64,000 nt of DNA, taken from NCBI GenBank assembly GCA_947651395.1, contig CANSYW010000003.1, forward strand, positions 1 through 64,000, written 5' to 3'. Under the pieces are notes generated by a model. The model did not search any database, had not been told where the DNA came from, and saw only the letters and a program-made list of their open reading frames with translations. Shown one piece after another: positions 32,189-39,908 of the stretch (position 1 is the stretch's first letter; every line of letters starts with the position of its first letter). Both the position numbers and the translations under genes were made by a program. This DNA is from an uncultured Pseudoflavonifractor sp. (lineage in GTDB: Bacteria > Bacillota > Clostridia > Oscillospirales > Oscillospiraceae).

Positions 32189-33535
32189 ATGGATACCCCT
32201 ATCCTGGACTTTTTGAAGGGCTATCAGCTCGAGGGGATGAGTCGGCTCCATATGCCCGGCCACAAGGGGACCGGATCCTTGGGCGTGGAGTGCTTTGACA
32301 TCACCGAGGTCAAGGGGGCGGATTCTCTCTATGAGGCAGAGGGGATCATCGCCCGGAGTGAAGAGAATACAGCCCGGCTTTTCGGTTCCCGGCGAACCTT
32401 CTATTCCACCGAGGGCTCCAGCCAGTGTATTCGGGCCATGTTGGCCCTGGCCCTTGCCGGCCGAAGGGCCGGGGCGGCTCCGTTGGTGCTGGCGGCCCGA
32501 AACGTCCATAAGAGCTTTCTCTATGCCGCCGCGCTGCTGGATCTGGAGGTGGAGTGGCTCTGGCCGGAGGGGGAGAGCAGAAGCGTGTGCAGCTGTCCGG
32601 TCACCCCCGCGGGGCTGGAGAGGGCGCTCTCTAAGCTGGAAGAGCCTCCTATGGCGGTCTACCTTACCAGCCCGGACTATTTGGGCGGCATGGCGGACAT
32701 TGCCGCCCTGGCCGATGTGGCCCACCGCCATGGCGCCCTTTTGCTGGTGGACAACGCCCACGGAGCCTATCTGCATTTTCTGTATACCCCCTGCCATCCG
32801 CTGGATCTGGGGGCCGATCTGTGCTGTGATTCCGCACATAAGACCCTGCCTGTCCTCACCGGAGGGGCCTACCTTCACATCTCCGGAACCGCCCCGGCCG
32901 GACTGGAGGAGGAGGGGAAGAAGAGCCTGGCGCTCTTTGGATCCACCAGTCCCTCCTATCTGATCCTGGCCTCCCTGGACTGCTGTGCCGCGGCCCTGGC
33001 GGGAGAGGAGCCGGTTCGTATTCGGAAGGTCGCGCAGGCCATGAAGGCCCTGAAGGCCGGCCTGACCCGGCGGGGCTGGAAACTGTATGGGGAGGAGCCC
33101 TTGAAGCTCACCATTGAGGCCGCCGCCTCGGGGTGGAGCGGTCACGCCCTGGCCGACCTGCTTCGGGTAGGTGGGGTGGAGTGTGAATATGCCGACCCGG
33201 ATCATGTGGTGCTGATGGCGTCGGGGAATACCACCGGGGCCGACCTTCAAAAAGTGGCGGACGCCCTGGATACGGCGACCCCCGGGCCGGACGAGTCCCG
33301 ACCTGCCCCGATGCTCCCCCGGGGGGAGAGGGTGAAGTCTATTCGTCAGGCGCTGCTATCCGCGCAGGAGACTTTGTCGGTGGAGGCGGCACTGGGACGG
33401 GTGCTGGCGGATCCCTCGGTGGGTTGTCCTCCGGCGGTGCCCATTCTGGTCTGCGGAGAGCGGGTGGATCAAAGGGCGGTGGAGTGCTTCCGATATTATG
33501 GCCGGCGTTCCTGCGCGGTGATGAAGGAGACCTGA
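32189..33535 (+). CDS. Orn/Lys/Arg decarboxylase-family PLP enzyme
   Basis: A 448-residue fold-type I PLP enzyme of the short YaaO/SpeA type: 'SRLHMPGHKGTG', 'FYSTEGSSQCIRA', 'DNAHGAYLHF', and the PLP lysine in 'CCDSAHKTLPVLTGGA'. It should decarboxylate arginine, lysine or ornithine to the amine; the substrate cannot be fixed from sequence. It begins 2 bp after scfB with GGGAGAG upstream, so it is co-transcribed. In many Clostridia this gene precedes tmk, which is not found here; 33536-33679 holds no recognisable gene. Confidence 0.87.
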   Translation: MDTPILDFLKGYQLEGMSRLHMPGHKGTGSLGVECFDITEVKGADSLYEAEGIIARSEENTARLFGSRRTFYSTEGSSQCIRAMLALALAGRRAGAAPLVLAARNVHKSFLYAAALLDLEVEWLWPEGESRSVCSCPVTPAGLERALSKLEEPPMAVYLTSPDYLGGMADIAALADVAHRHGALLLVDNAHGAYLHFLYTPCHPLDLGADLCCDSAHKTLPVLTGGAYLHISGTAPAGLEEEGKKSLALFGSTSPSYLILASLDCCAAALAGEEPVRIRKVAQAMKALKAGLTRRGWKLYGEEPLKLTIEAAASGWSGHALADLLRVGGVECEYADPDHVVLMASGNTTGADLQKVADALDTATPGPDESRPAPMLPRGERVKSIRQALLSAQETLSVEAALGRVLADPSVGCPPAVPILVCGERVDQRAVECFRYYGRRSCAVMKET

Positions 33536-33679
33536 GGCCAAAAGGACTTTCGCTTCTGTGGAATTTCAAGTGGGCCCGGACATGCGCTGCTTCCCGGAGC
33601 TGCTTTCTCAGGGAGGACTCCGTGATCTCACCAAGCTGGCGGCGCGCCTATGAATATCGTTACATGCAGCCTGAAACGG

Positions 33680-35122
33680 TTATAAATGAAACAAACCGGC
33701 ACCCCAATGGGGTGCCGGTTCCTCCAGGGAAAAGGTGACGCAGATGTTTTCTCCTCCAGCCTTCAGAACCTCCCGGAGCTGGGCGTCCGTGACGCCGTCG
33801 ATATGTCCCAGCGGGGTGAAATTCCAGGAGTTTTCGCCGTAGTAAATGGTGATGCTATTACCCTGGTAGAGAATAATATCGCCGGGGCTGGTCGTGATCT
33901 GCCGGTCGCTCTGGGGGAGGGTGGTACCGATCCCACCCACCTTTTCAAAGCCGCCATAATCGCTCATGTCCATGCTCAGCGGCCCCTGGGACAGTAGCTC
34001 TACCCACGCCGTCACGGAGGGGTTGTCCTCTAAACTCGCCGTCCAGACGGTATCACCGATCTGAATGTACATTTTGTGCGTCTCCTCCTTCGAGCCCTTG
34101 GGCAGTTCAAGGCCATTCACCCAGTTTTCCACTTGGGACGTGCCGGAGAACCGCCGGCCCTCCAGCCAGGTGGCGTCAGGCTGGTAGCCCCGAATGGTGG
34201 CGTCCTCATGACCGCTGCTTCCGGAGGTGCAGAAGGTGGACACGGTCTTGCCGCTCAGGTCGTAGGTCTCCAGGAAGGTGTGGATGATCTTGGGGGCGCG
34301 ACCCCACCAGATGGGATAGCCGATGAGTACCGCATCGTACTGATCCATATCCTCCACGGTGTTCTGAATGGCGGGCTGAGCGTTGGGGTCGTTCTGCTCG
34401 GTGTTGGCCCGGCAGTCGGTATTGTAGTTCAAGTCCGCAGAAGTGTAGGGCTGGGCGGGCACGATCTCAAAGAGGTCGCCGCCGCTGACCTCCGCTACCC
34501 TTTCGGCCACCGGGCGGGTGTTTCCGGTAGCGGAGAAATAAGCCACCAGTATCTTGCCGCTTTCAGGGGCGGGGGTAGGAGTAGGCTCCGGGGTCGGGGT
34601 CGGCGCGGGCTCCGACTCATAGAAGGCTTCATAGAGAGCAACTGCCGCCTCGGCCCGGGTGGCGGGCACAGATAGCTCCGTGCTCCCCGTCCAGGTGGGG
34701 TTGCCGCCGTTCTGGCGGGCAATGACCACCTTCAACATCTCCTTGCTTACCGGATCATTGACCCCGAACAGGCTGTTGCCGTAGCCCCGCAACAGCTGCT
34801 TTTCCACCGCCCAGGTGACGGCGTTGGAATACCATGCGTTAGGCTGAGCGTCGGTGAAGTGGGGATCGCCGTTAACCTTTGGCTCCCCGGCCTGACGGTA
34901 CAGGATGGTGGCCAGCATGGCGCGGGTCATGGAGCTGTCGGGGTCAAACTTCGTTCCATCTTCCACCCCGTTCATCAGGCCCCTCTCTGCGCACCAGGCC
35001 ACCGCCTGGGCGTAGTCCGCGTCAGTGGGCACATCGGAAAAGGCTGAAGTGGCCTGGGCGGCGCAGGCCGTCACCTGGAAGAGCAAAGCAAAAACCAAGC
35101 ACAATGTCAAAACCCGTTTCAT
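33680..35122 (-). CDS. SLH-flavodoxin-cyclophilin-like lipoprotein
   Basis: A 480-residue exported protein of unusual build. A lipoprotein-type signal ('LLFQVTAC') is followed by S-layer homology repeats (residues ~27-170, 'FSDVPTDADYAQAVAWCAERG', 'FTDAQPNAWYSNAV'), a Pro/Thr/Glu linker, a flavodoxin domain (~187-340, FMN loop 'YFSATGNTRPVAE', 'IGYPIWWGRAP') and a cyclophilin-like domain (~347-465). It would hold FMN on the cell surface. The reading frame ends inside the downstream hairpin, so the last ~14 residues are encoded by a terminator. It is last in a four-gene LysR-linked cluster, 1 bp past the CMD/cupin gene. Confidence 0.85.
   Translation of the reverse strand: MKRVLTLCLVFALLFQVTACAAQATSAFSDVPTDADYAQAVAWCAERGLMNGVEDGTKFDPDSSMTRAMLATILYRQAGEPKVNGDPHFTDAQPNAWYSNAVTWAVEKQLLRGYGNSLFGVNDPVSKEMLKVVIARQNGGNPTWTGSTELSVPATRAEAAVALYEAFYESEPAPTPTPEPTPTPAPESGKILVAYFSATGNTRPVAERVAEVSGGDLFEIVPAQPYTSADLNYNTDCRANTEQNDPNAQPAIQNTVEDMDQYDAVLIGYPIWWGRAPKIIHTFLETYDLSGKTVSTFCTSGSSGHEDATIRGYQPDATWLEGRRFSGTSQVENWVNGLELPKGSKEETHKMYIQIGDTVWTASLEDNPSVTAWVELLSQGPLSMDMSDYGGFEKVGGIGTTLPQSDRQITTSPGDIILYQGNSITIYYGENSWNFTPLGHIDGVTDAQLREVLKAGGENICVTFSLEEPAPHWGAGLFHL
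33694..33720 (-). terminator. Terminator overlapping the flavodoxin gene end
   Basis: A 13-bp stem (33694-33706 / 33708-33720; loop effectively five bases) followed on the minus strand by TTTGTTTCATTT. It lies inside the open reading frame of the flavodoxin protein, just before its stop. Confidence 0.75.
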
Positions 35123-35123
35123 C

Positions 35124-35873
35124 TTAGACTTTTCCTTTCTTTTTCTCCAGTGCGTTATACTCTATATTCTCTACCCTCTTACACCATTCAGTGGAGCAGT
35201 CCTCACCGGGGGCCTCAAAGGCGATGTGACTGAACCAGCTATCCTTGGCAGCTCCATGCCAGTGCTTGACCCCGGCGGGGATGTAGACCACATCTCCGGG
35301 GTGAAGTTCCCGGGCCTCCTCGCCCAACGTCTGATACCAACCCCGGCCATCAGTGCAGAGCAAAATTTGCCCGCCGCCGCTCTTGGCGTGGTGGATGTGC
35401 CAATGGTTGCGGCAGCCCGGCTCGAAGGTGACATTGGCCAGGAAGATGGTCTCCTTGGGATCGGTCAAGGGATTGAGGTAGCTCTTACCGTCAAAATACT
35501 GGGCGTAGGCGTCGTTGGGCGCTCCCAGGCCGAACATTCCCCCGTCCACGCCGGGGGCGTCCTTGTAGACTTCTACCGCCATGCGGAAGGCTGCCCAGGC
35601 GTTGGGCCACCCGGCATAAAAGGCCACATGGGTCAGGATCTCCGCCATTTCGCTTTTGGTCACGCCGTTCTTTTTGGCGCTCATCAGGTGAAACTGGAAG
35701 GAGCTGTCCACCAGCCCCTTGCTTACCAGCACGGTGACGGTGAGGATGGAGCGGAGCTTCAGGGACAGCCCCGGACGGTTCCACACCTCGCCAAACAAAA
35801 TGTCATCGTTAAGCTGGGCGAACTTGGGGGCAAAGTCCCCCAGTTGGTTCCGGCCCGCAGTTTGTTTTACCAT
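35124..35873 (-). CDS. Carboxymuconolactone decarboxylase-like/cupin fusion
   Basis: A 249-residue protein. Residues ~10-110 are a CMD/AhpD-like helical domain ('RPGLSLKLRSILTVTVLVSKG', 'GVTKSEMAEILTHVAFYAGWPNAW') lacking the CxxC of AhpD peroxidases. Residues ~135-240 are a cupin ('FEPGCRNHWHIHHAKSGG', 'PGDVVYIPAGVKHWHGA') with three or four His metal ligands. Fused forms are common next to flavodoxin and alpha/beta hydrolase genes in gut bacteria. Reaction unknown. Confidence 0.88.
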   Translation of the reverse strand: MVKQTAGRNQLGDFAPKFAQLNDDILFGEVWNRPGLSLKLRSILTVTVLVSKGLVDSSFQFHLMSAKKNGVTKSEMAEILTHVAFYAGWPNAWAAFRMAVEVYKDAPGVDGGMFGLGAPNDAYAQYFDGKSYLNPLTDPKETIFLANVTFEPGCRNHWHIHHAKSGGGQILLCTDGRGWYQTLGEEARELHPGDVVYIPAGVKHWHGAAKDSWFSHIAFEAPGEDCSTEWCKRVENIEYNALEKKKGKV

Positions 35874-35886
35874 GGTTGACTCCTCC

Positions 35887-36858
35887 TTATTTCAGATATT
35901 CCCGGAAAAACCCCTCCAGCTTGTCAAAGGGGATGATATCTACCCGGTCATAGAGATCAGTGTGGACGGCGCCGGGGATGACCAATAACTCCTTGTTTTC
36001 CCCGGTGAGTTTGGTAAAGACGTCGCGGCTGAAATAGCAGGAGTGGGCCTTCTCGCCGTGGACAAGGAGGACGGCGCTCTCGATCTCCCCGGCGTAGGCC
36101 AGGATGGGCTGGTTGAGGAAGGACATACAGCCCGTCACGTTCCAGCCGCCGTTGGAGTTGAGGGAGCGGGGATGATAGCCCCGCTGGGTCTTGTAGTAGT
36201 CGTAGTAGTCCTTCACGAAGAAAGGCGCGTCCTCAGGGGGGTCTACCACCCCACCGCCCAGAGTATATTCTCCGCTCTTATAGTCGGCGGTGCGCTGAGC
36301 GCACATAGCCTTGCGCTTTTTCCACCGGGCCTGGGCGCTGTCTTCGGCATCGAAGTAACCCTTGGCGTTGACCCGGCTCATGTCGTACATGGTCATAGCG
36401 GCGGTGGCCTTGATCCGGGAGTCCAGAGCGGAGGCGTTCATCGCTATGCCGCCCCAGCCACAGATGCCGATGATACCAATGCGCTCGGGGTCTACATTCT
36501 CCTGGACGGAGAGGAAGTCCAACGCCGCCTGGAAGTCCTCGGTGTTGATGTCCGGGGAGGCCATGTACCGGGGCGTACCGCCGCTCTCGCCGGTGAAGGA
36601 GGGGTCAAAGGCTATGGTAAGAAAGCCCCGCTCCGCCATTGTCTGGGCGTACAGTCCGGCACACTGTTCCTTCACCGCCCCAAAGGGACCGCACAGGGCG
36701 ATGGCGGGCAGCTTGCCCACCGCCCCTCTGGGGATATAGAGGTCGGCGGCCAGGGTGACGCCGTAGCGGTTGTGGAAGGTCACCTTGCGGTGATCCACCG
36801 TCTCGCTCTTAGGGAAAGTTTTATCCCATTCCTGGGTCAAAGTCAGCGTTTCTTCCAT
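35887..36858 (-). CDS. Alpha/beta-hydrolase-fold protein
   Basis: A 323-residue dienelactone-hydrolase-like protein: 'VTLAADLYIPRG', 'AFDPSFTGESGG', nucleophile-elbow region 'GIIGICGWGGIAMNAS' and a C-terminal His in 'VIPGAVHTDLYDR'. Where related hydrolases carry the nucleophilic Ser, this protein has Trp, with a Cys two residues before it. This may mean a Cys nucleophile or a changed role. AGGAGG, inside the end of the upstream small gene, serves its ATG. Part of the LysR-linked cluster. Confidence 0.82.
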   Translation of the reverse strand: MEETLTLTQEWDKTFPKSETVDHRKVTFHNRYGVTLAADLYIPRGAVGKLPAIALCGPFGAVKEQCAGLYAQTMAERGFLTIAFDPSFTGESGGTPRYMASPDINTEDFQAALDFLSVQENVDPERIGIIGICGWGGIAMNASALDSRIKATAAMTMYDMSRVNAKGYFDAEDSAQARWKKRKAMCAQRTADYKSGEYTLGGGVVDPPEDAPFFVKDYYDYYKTQRGYHPRSLNSNGGWNVTGCMSFLNQPILAYAGEIESAVLLVHGEKAHSCYFSRDVFTKLTGENKELLVIPGAVHTDLYDRVDIIPFDKLEGFFREYLK

Positions 36859-36859
36859 A

Positions 36860-37088
36860 TTAAATTCCTCCTTGCTGTTTTGCTCTCTTTTCCATTTGAT
36901 GGATCAGATAGTCCAAACAGTCGATTTTTTTTCTCCGCCACATGACAATGCTCCAACAGGCATTTACGGTGCCGGGAGAGCAGCGCCAGGGCTTCCTTCT
37001 CCTGCCCCTGGCCCACCAGAGACAGGAAGTGCTCTGTCAGCTCGGTGTCACAGCCGGCGTCCGCCAGGTTTTCCCGTATGTCCTCCAT
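36860..37088 (-). pseudogene. Small helical protein gene, frameshifted in an A8 run
   Basis: A helical protein beginning 'MEDIRENLADAGCDTELTEH', coded from 37088 (AAAGGAG 9-10 nt upstream). At 36925-36932 (eight Ts, i.e. A8 on the coding strand) the frame shifts. As written it runs on to 36843 with a basic nonsense tail. Reading A7 gives 'KKIDCLDYLIHQMEKRAK' and a stop at 36860-36862, just before the hydrolase start, with the hydrolase ribosome site inside its last codons. So the ancestral gene is about 75 residues. It may be a true indel, phase variation or a sequencing slip. Function unknown; similar small proteins accompany LysR redox clusters. Confidence 0.7.
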
Positions 37089-37161
37089 AGCTACCATCTC
37101 CTTTCATGCCCATTGTATAAGCCAGGAAATGAAATAGCAAATACTTAGTTTCTATATCATA

Positions 37162-37212
37162 TTATTCTTGAAAAGAATAACACCTCCTGCTATACTATGA
37201 GCAGGAGGTGTT
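37162..37212 (+). promoter_or_regulatory. lysR promoter with two palindromes
   Basis: TTGAAA (37168-37173), 17 bp, TATACT (37191-37196). One palindrome, TTATTCTTGAAAAGAATAA (37162-37180), covers the -35. A second perfect 12-bp inverted repeat (37179-37190 / 37201-37212) brackets the -10 and includes the AGGAGG of lysR. Likely operator sites for the divergent cluster. Confidence 0.7.
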
Positions 37213-37215
37213 CTC

Positions 37216-38085
37216 ATGGAGCTTCGTGTTTTGCGCTATTTTCTTGCCGTGGCCCGGGAGGGCAGTGTGACCCACGCCGCCCAGCAGCTTCATATCTCCC
37301 AACCCACCTTGTCTAAGCAGCTCAAGGATCTGGAGGCGGAGCTGGGTAAAAAACTCTTTGTCCGCAGCAGCTTTTCCGTCCGGCTGACGGAGGAGGGAAT
37401 GCTCCTTCGCAAACGGGCGGAGGAGATCCTGGACATGGTGGGCAAGACCGAGGAGGAATTCAAGGCGCTGGGTGAGGTCAACGGCGGAGATATCCACATC
37501 GGCGCGGCGGAATCTGACGGCATCAGGCATCTGGCGCGGCATATCAAGGCTTTGCAAAGGCAATACCCCCGCATTCGGGTACACCTGTACAGCGGCGACC
37601 GCAGTGACCTGGCTGAGCGGCTGGAGCGTGGTCTGCTGGATTTCGCCGTGTTGGTGGAGTCCAACGACCTGTCCAAATATAACTCTCTTCCCCTGCCTAG
37701 TACGGACGACTGGGGCGTTGTGTTGCGCCGGGATCACCCTCTGGCTCAAAAGGACTCCTTTACGCCGGAGGATCTGCTGGACGTTCCGTTGATCTGCCCA
37801 CGACAGGGCTTGCAAAAGGAACTGCCCGGGTGGTTTCGGGAGAGGGTGGACGGGCTTAACATCGTGGCCACCTGCAACCTGGCCTACAACGGCTCTGTGT
37901 TGGCTCGGGAGGGCCTTGGCTGCCTGCTCACCTTTGACAAGCTGGTGGACACTGGCCCCGAAAGTCCGCTGTGCTTCCGGCCCCTGACGCCGGCCCTCCA
38001 CTCCAAGCTCTTTTTTGCCTGGAAAAAATACGCCGTATTTTCCCCGGCGGCGGAGTTGCTGCTGAATGAGATGAAGGGTCATTAG
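37216..38085 (+). CDS. LysR-family transcriptional regulator
   Basis: A 289-residue regulator: N-terminal winged helix 'MELRVLRYFLAVAREGSVTHAAQQLHISQPTLSKQ' in part, then a two-lobed effector-binding domain. It is transcribed away from the redox cluster (small protein, hydrolase, CMD/cupin, flavodoxin) with 127 bp between, the usual layout for control of the divergent operon. The effector is unknown. The leader is very short: the predicted transcription start is next to the ribosome binding site. Confidence 0.9.
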   Translation: MELRVLRYFLAVAREGSVTHAAQQLHISQPTLSKQLKDLEAELGKKLFVRSSFSVRLTEEGMLLRKRAEEILDMVGKTEEEFKALGEVNGGDIHIGAAESDGIRHLARHIKALQRQYPRIRVHLYSGDRSDLAERLERGLLDFAVLVESNDLSKYNSLPLPSTDDWGVVLRRDHPLAQKDSFTPEDLLDVPLICPRQGLQKELPGWFRERVDGLNIVATCNLAYNGSVLAREGLGCLLTFDKLVDTGPESPLCFRPLTPALHSKLFFAWKKYAVFSPAAELLLNEMKGH

Positions 38086-38216
38086 GAACACATACTGGAT
38101 GATTGACAGCGTCATTAAAATGAGATGCATTTCTAGGCGGGGCTTCGGTGTCGATCAAGGCCTGACCGCTCCATTGAAAGCACATAAGGGTCGGGGTAAG
38201 GGTCAACAGGCAAAGC

Positions 38217-38249
38217 AAAAGCCTGTAACCCTTGTGGTTACAGGCTTTT
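38217..38249. terminator. Terminator of lysR
   Basis: A 14-bp stem (38217-38230 / 38236-38249) ending in T4 on the plus strand and A4 on the left. It may stop both lysR and the tRNA-Ser transcript. The stretch 38086-38216 shows nothing else. Confidence 0.8.
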
Positions 38250-38252
38250 CTC

Positions 38253-38343
38253 TGGCGCAGTGGGAGGGATTCGAACCCTCGAGCCGTTTTAGCGGCTACA
38301 CGATTTCCAATCGTGCTCGTTATGACCACTTCGATACCACTGC
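38253..38343 (-). tRNA. tRNA-Ser (GGA)
   Basis: Seven-bp acceptor stem GCAGTGG / CCACTGC, anticodon arm CACGATT-GGA-AATCGTG, long variable arm (AGCCGCTAAAACGGCT) typical of serine tRNAs, T-arm GGGTTCGAATCCC, discriminator G and an encoded CCA (38253-38255). Reads UCC/UCU codons. Confidence 0.95.
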
Positions 38344-38422
38344 AAGTCATAAATACTGAACCCGGCTGGGCCGGACAGCAAAAGTTATTATACCAGATTT
38401 TATAGATTCGTCAAGAGGAAAA

Positions 38423-39010
38423 TCAAAAAAAGGAGGATAAATGAGCCTCCTCCAAAAGGGCGGCGTAGGCCTGGGGGGTATTTACATTGGTCAGGCAGCG
38501 GTCGGGAAAGGGGGTGTCCTGCAGACAGACGCGACAGGTGCGCAGGGAGGCGAGGAAGGCGTACATCCTGCTGTCGCCCGATTCCAGCCGGGCCTGGAGT
38601 CCGGGGAGGACGGTTTTGCGGTAGACGCCGCAGGCGGGGTGCTCCCGGCCGTCCCGGGTGACGGGAACCACCGCCTCCCATTCCGGAGTCAGAGATCGGG
38701 CCAGGAAATGGGCCAGCTCTCCGGAGAAGAGGGGGACGTCACAGGGAACCACAAGAAGGGCCTCCGAACGGCAGAAGCTGAGCAGGGAAAAAAGCCCCCC
38801 CAGAGGGCCCCGTCCGGGCAGAAGATCGGGGACAGAGGTAAAGCCGGGCAGGTGATAGCTCTGGGCGCCGATGGACAGGAGCCGCTCGGGAAAGTCAGCG
38901 AGCTGGGCGGCAATATGGGCCTGAAAGGTCTCGGCGCCAAAGGGAAGTAAATTTTTATCCTGGCCCATCCGACGGCTTTTGCCCCCGGCCAGCAGTGCCG
39001 CGCCTACCAT
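38423..39010 (-). CDS. mobA: Molybdenum cofactor guanylyltransferase
   Basis: A 195-residue nucleotidyltransferase with the GTP loop 'LLAGGKSRRMGQDKNLLPFG', the 'DLLPGRGPLGGLFSLL' segment and the metal Asp in 'VVPCDVPLFS'. It adds GMP to Moco to give the bis-MGD form used by DMSO-reductase-type enzymes. GGAGGTG precedes the ATG at 39010. It lies apart from and opposite to the mod-moa operon, so it is separately transcribed. Confidence 0.9.
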   Translation of the reverse strand: MVGAALLAGGKSRRMGQDKNLLPFGAETFQAHIAAQLADFPERLLSIGAQSYHLPGFTSVPDLLPGRGPLGGLFSLLSFCRSEALLVVPCDVPLFSGELAHFLARSLTPEWEAVVPVTRDGREHPACGVYRKTVLPGLQARLESGDSRMYAFLASLRTCRVCLQDTPFPDRCLTNVNTPQAYAALLEEAHLSSFF

Positions 39011-39154
39011 AGGCTCACCTCCGCATGGGGATCTTGTGAAGATACTACCATATTCTGAGGAGAAAAACAAGGCGAGGGACGGTGGAAAGACCGATTTGCG
39101 GCTTTCCTTTTTCCGTCGGGTATGCTATTCTATAGAACAAAGGGGGCGGCAAAA

Positions 39155-39643
39155 ATGTCGATCGGGAAGGTAAAAACCTATTTTGAGCAATATGGGATGA
39201 GGGATCGGGTGCGAGAGTTCGATGTATCCAGCGCCACGGTGGAGCTGGCGGCTCAGGCGCTGGGGTGCGAGGGCTGCCGCATCGCCAAGACCCTCTCCTT
39301 CATGGTGGAGGGGAAGGCCGTTCTCATTGTGACCGCCGGAGACGCCAAGGTGGACAACCCCAAATACAAGGCCCGGTTTGGGACAAAGGCCAAAATGCTC
39401 GGCCTGGAAGAGGTGGAGTCCCTTGTGGGCCACGCTGTGGGCGGAGTGTGTCCCTTTGCGGTCAATGAGGGCGTGGAGGTCTATCTGGATGAGTCTTTGA
39501 AGCGGTTTGAAACGGTGTTTCCCGCCTGCGGGAGCTCCAACAGCGCCATTGAGCTGACCATTCCTGAGCTGGAGCGCTGCTCAGGCTTCAACGCCTGGGT
39601 AGATGTGTGCAAGGGATGGGAGGGCCTGAAGACAGGGGATTGA
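39155..39643 (+). CDS. YbaK/EbsC-type aminoacyl-tRNA deacylase
   Basis: A 162-residue trans-editing enzyme fold. The key Lys is in 'GCRIAKTLSFMVEGK', followed by 'GDAKVDNPKYKARFGTKAKML' and 'GGVCPFAVNEGVEVYLDESL', as in YbaK/ProX proteins that remove misattached amino acids from tRNA. The exact tRNA cannot be told. The start at 39155 has AGGGGGCGG upstream. Single gene. Confidence 0.88.
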   Translation: MSIGKVKTYFEQYGMRDRVREFDVSSATVELAAQALGCEGCRIAKTLSFMVEGKAVLIVTAGDAKVDNPKYKARFGTKAKMLGLEEVESLVGHAVGGVCPFAVNEGVEVYLDESLKRFETVFPACGSSNSAIELTIPELERCSGFNAWVDVCKGWEGLKTGD

Positions 39644-39668
39644 CAAAACTTCTCAACTGTGCGACAAT
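39640..39668 (+). promoter_or_regulatory. Promoter of the mod-moa operon
   Basis: TTGACA (39640-39645), 17 bp, GACAAT (39663-39668). It overlaps the stop of the preceding gene and leaves a leader of about 230 nt before modA. Confidence 0.6.
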
Positions 39669-39674
39669 AATATG

Positions 39675-39880
39675 GTCTTCGAGCCCCAGCGCCTAAAGCG
39701 AAAGCCACGGCCATGGGGACGGCCGGAACTCCGGCCCGGGGTCGTATTTGGAAACAAAGCGGCCTTCCTGATTGAAAAGGGGACGGAATACAGCGTATTA
39801 AGTTAAAACCGGTGAGCGGTTTTGACCTGGTTTGTTGTCCGTCTTTACGAAGACGGACATTTTTTATTGCGGTGCAATAA
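39675..39880 (+). promoter_or_regulatory. Structured leader of modA, candidate Moco/Tuco-class riboswitch
   Basis: A GC-rich, non-coding 5' leader with several stems: an outer GAGCCCC (39680-39686) / GGGGTC (39738-39743) pairing, inner GGCCGG / CCGGCC (39721-39726 / 39731-39736), then a hairpin AAAACCG / CGGTTTT (39805-39811 / 39817-39823), a terminator (39837-39865) and a last hairpin TTATTGC / GCAATAA (39864-39880) close to the ribosome binding site. Aptamer plus terminator directly before molybdate uptake and Moco synthesis genes is the layout of a Moco or tungsten-cofactor riboswitch. I could not match the family consensus from memory, so the class is inference. Confidence 0.5.
39837..39865 (+). 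terminator. Leader terminator before modA
   Basis: Eight-bp stem GTCCGTCT / AGACGGAC (39837-39844 / 39851-39858) followed by six Ts, 44 bp before modA. An intrinsic terminator inside a leader, so probably conditional. Confidence 0.8.
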
Positions 39881-39908
39881 AAAAGAACATACTTTAGGAG
39901 GAAGAACC

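Noticed and set aside
33536-33679. Possible gene remnant after the decarboxylase
   Set aside because: Short frames only (an ATG gives ~23 codons); no recognisable match to tmk or other usual neighbours.
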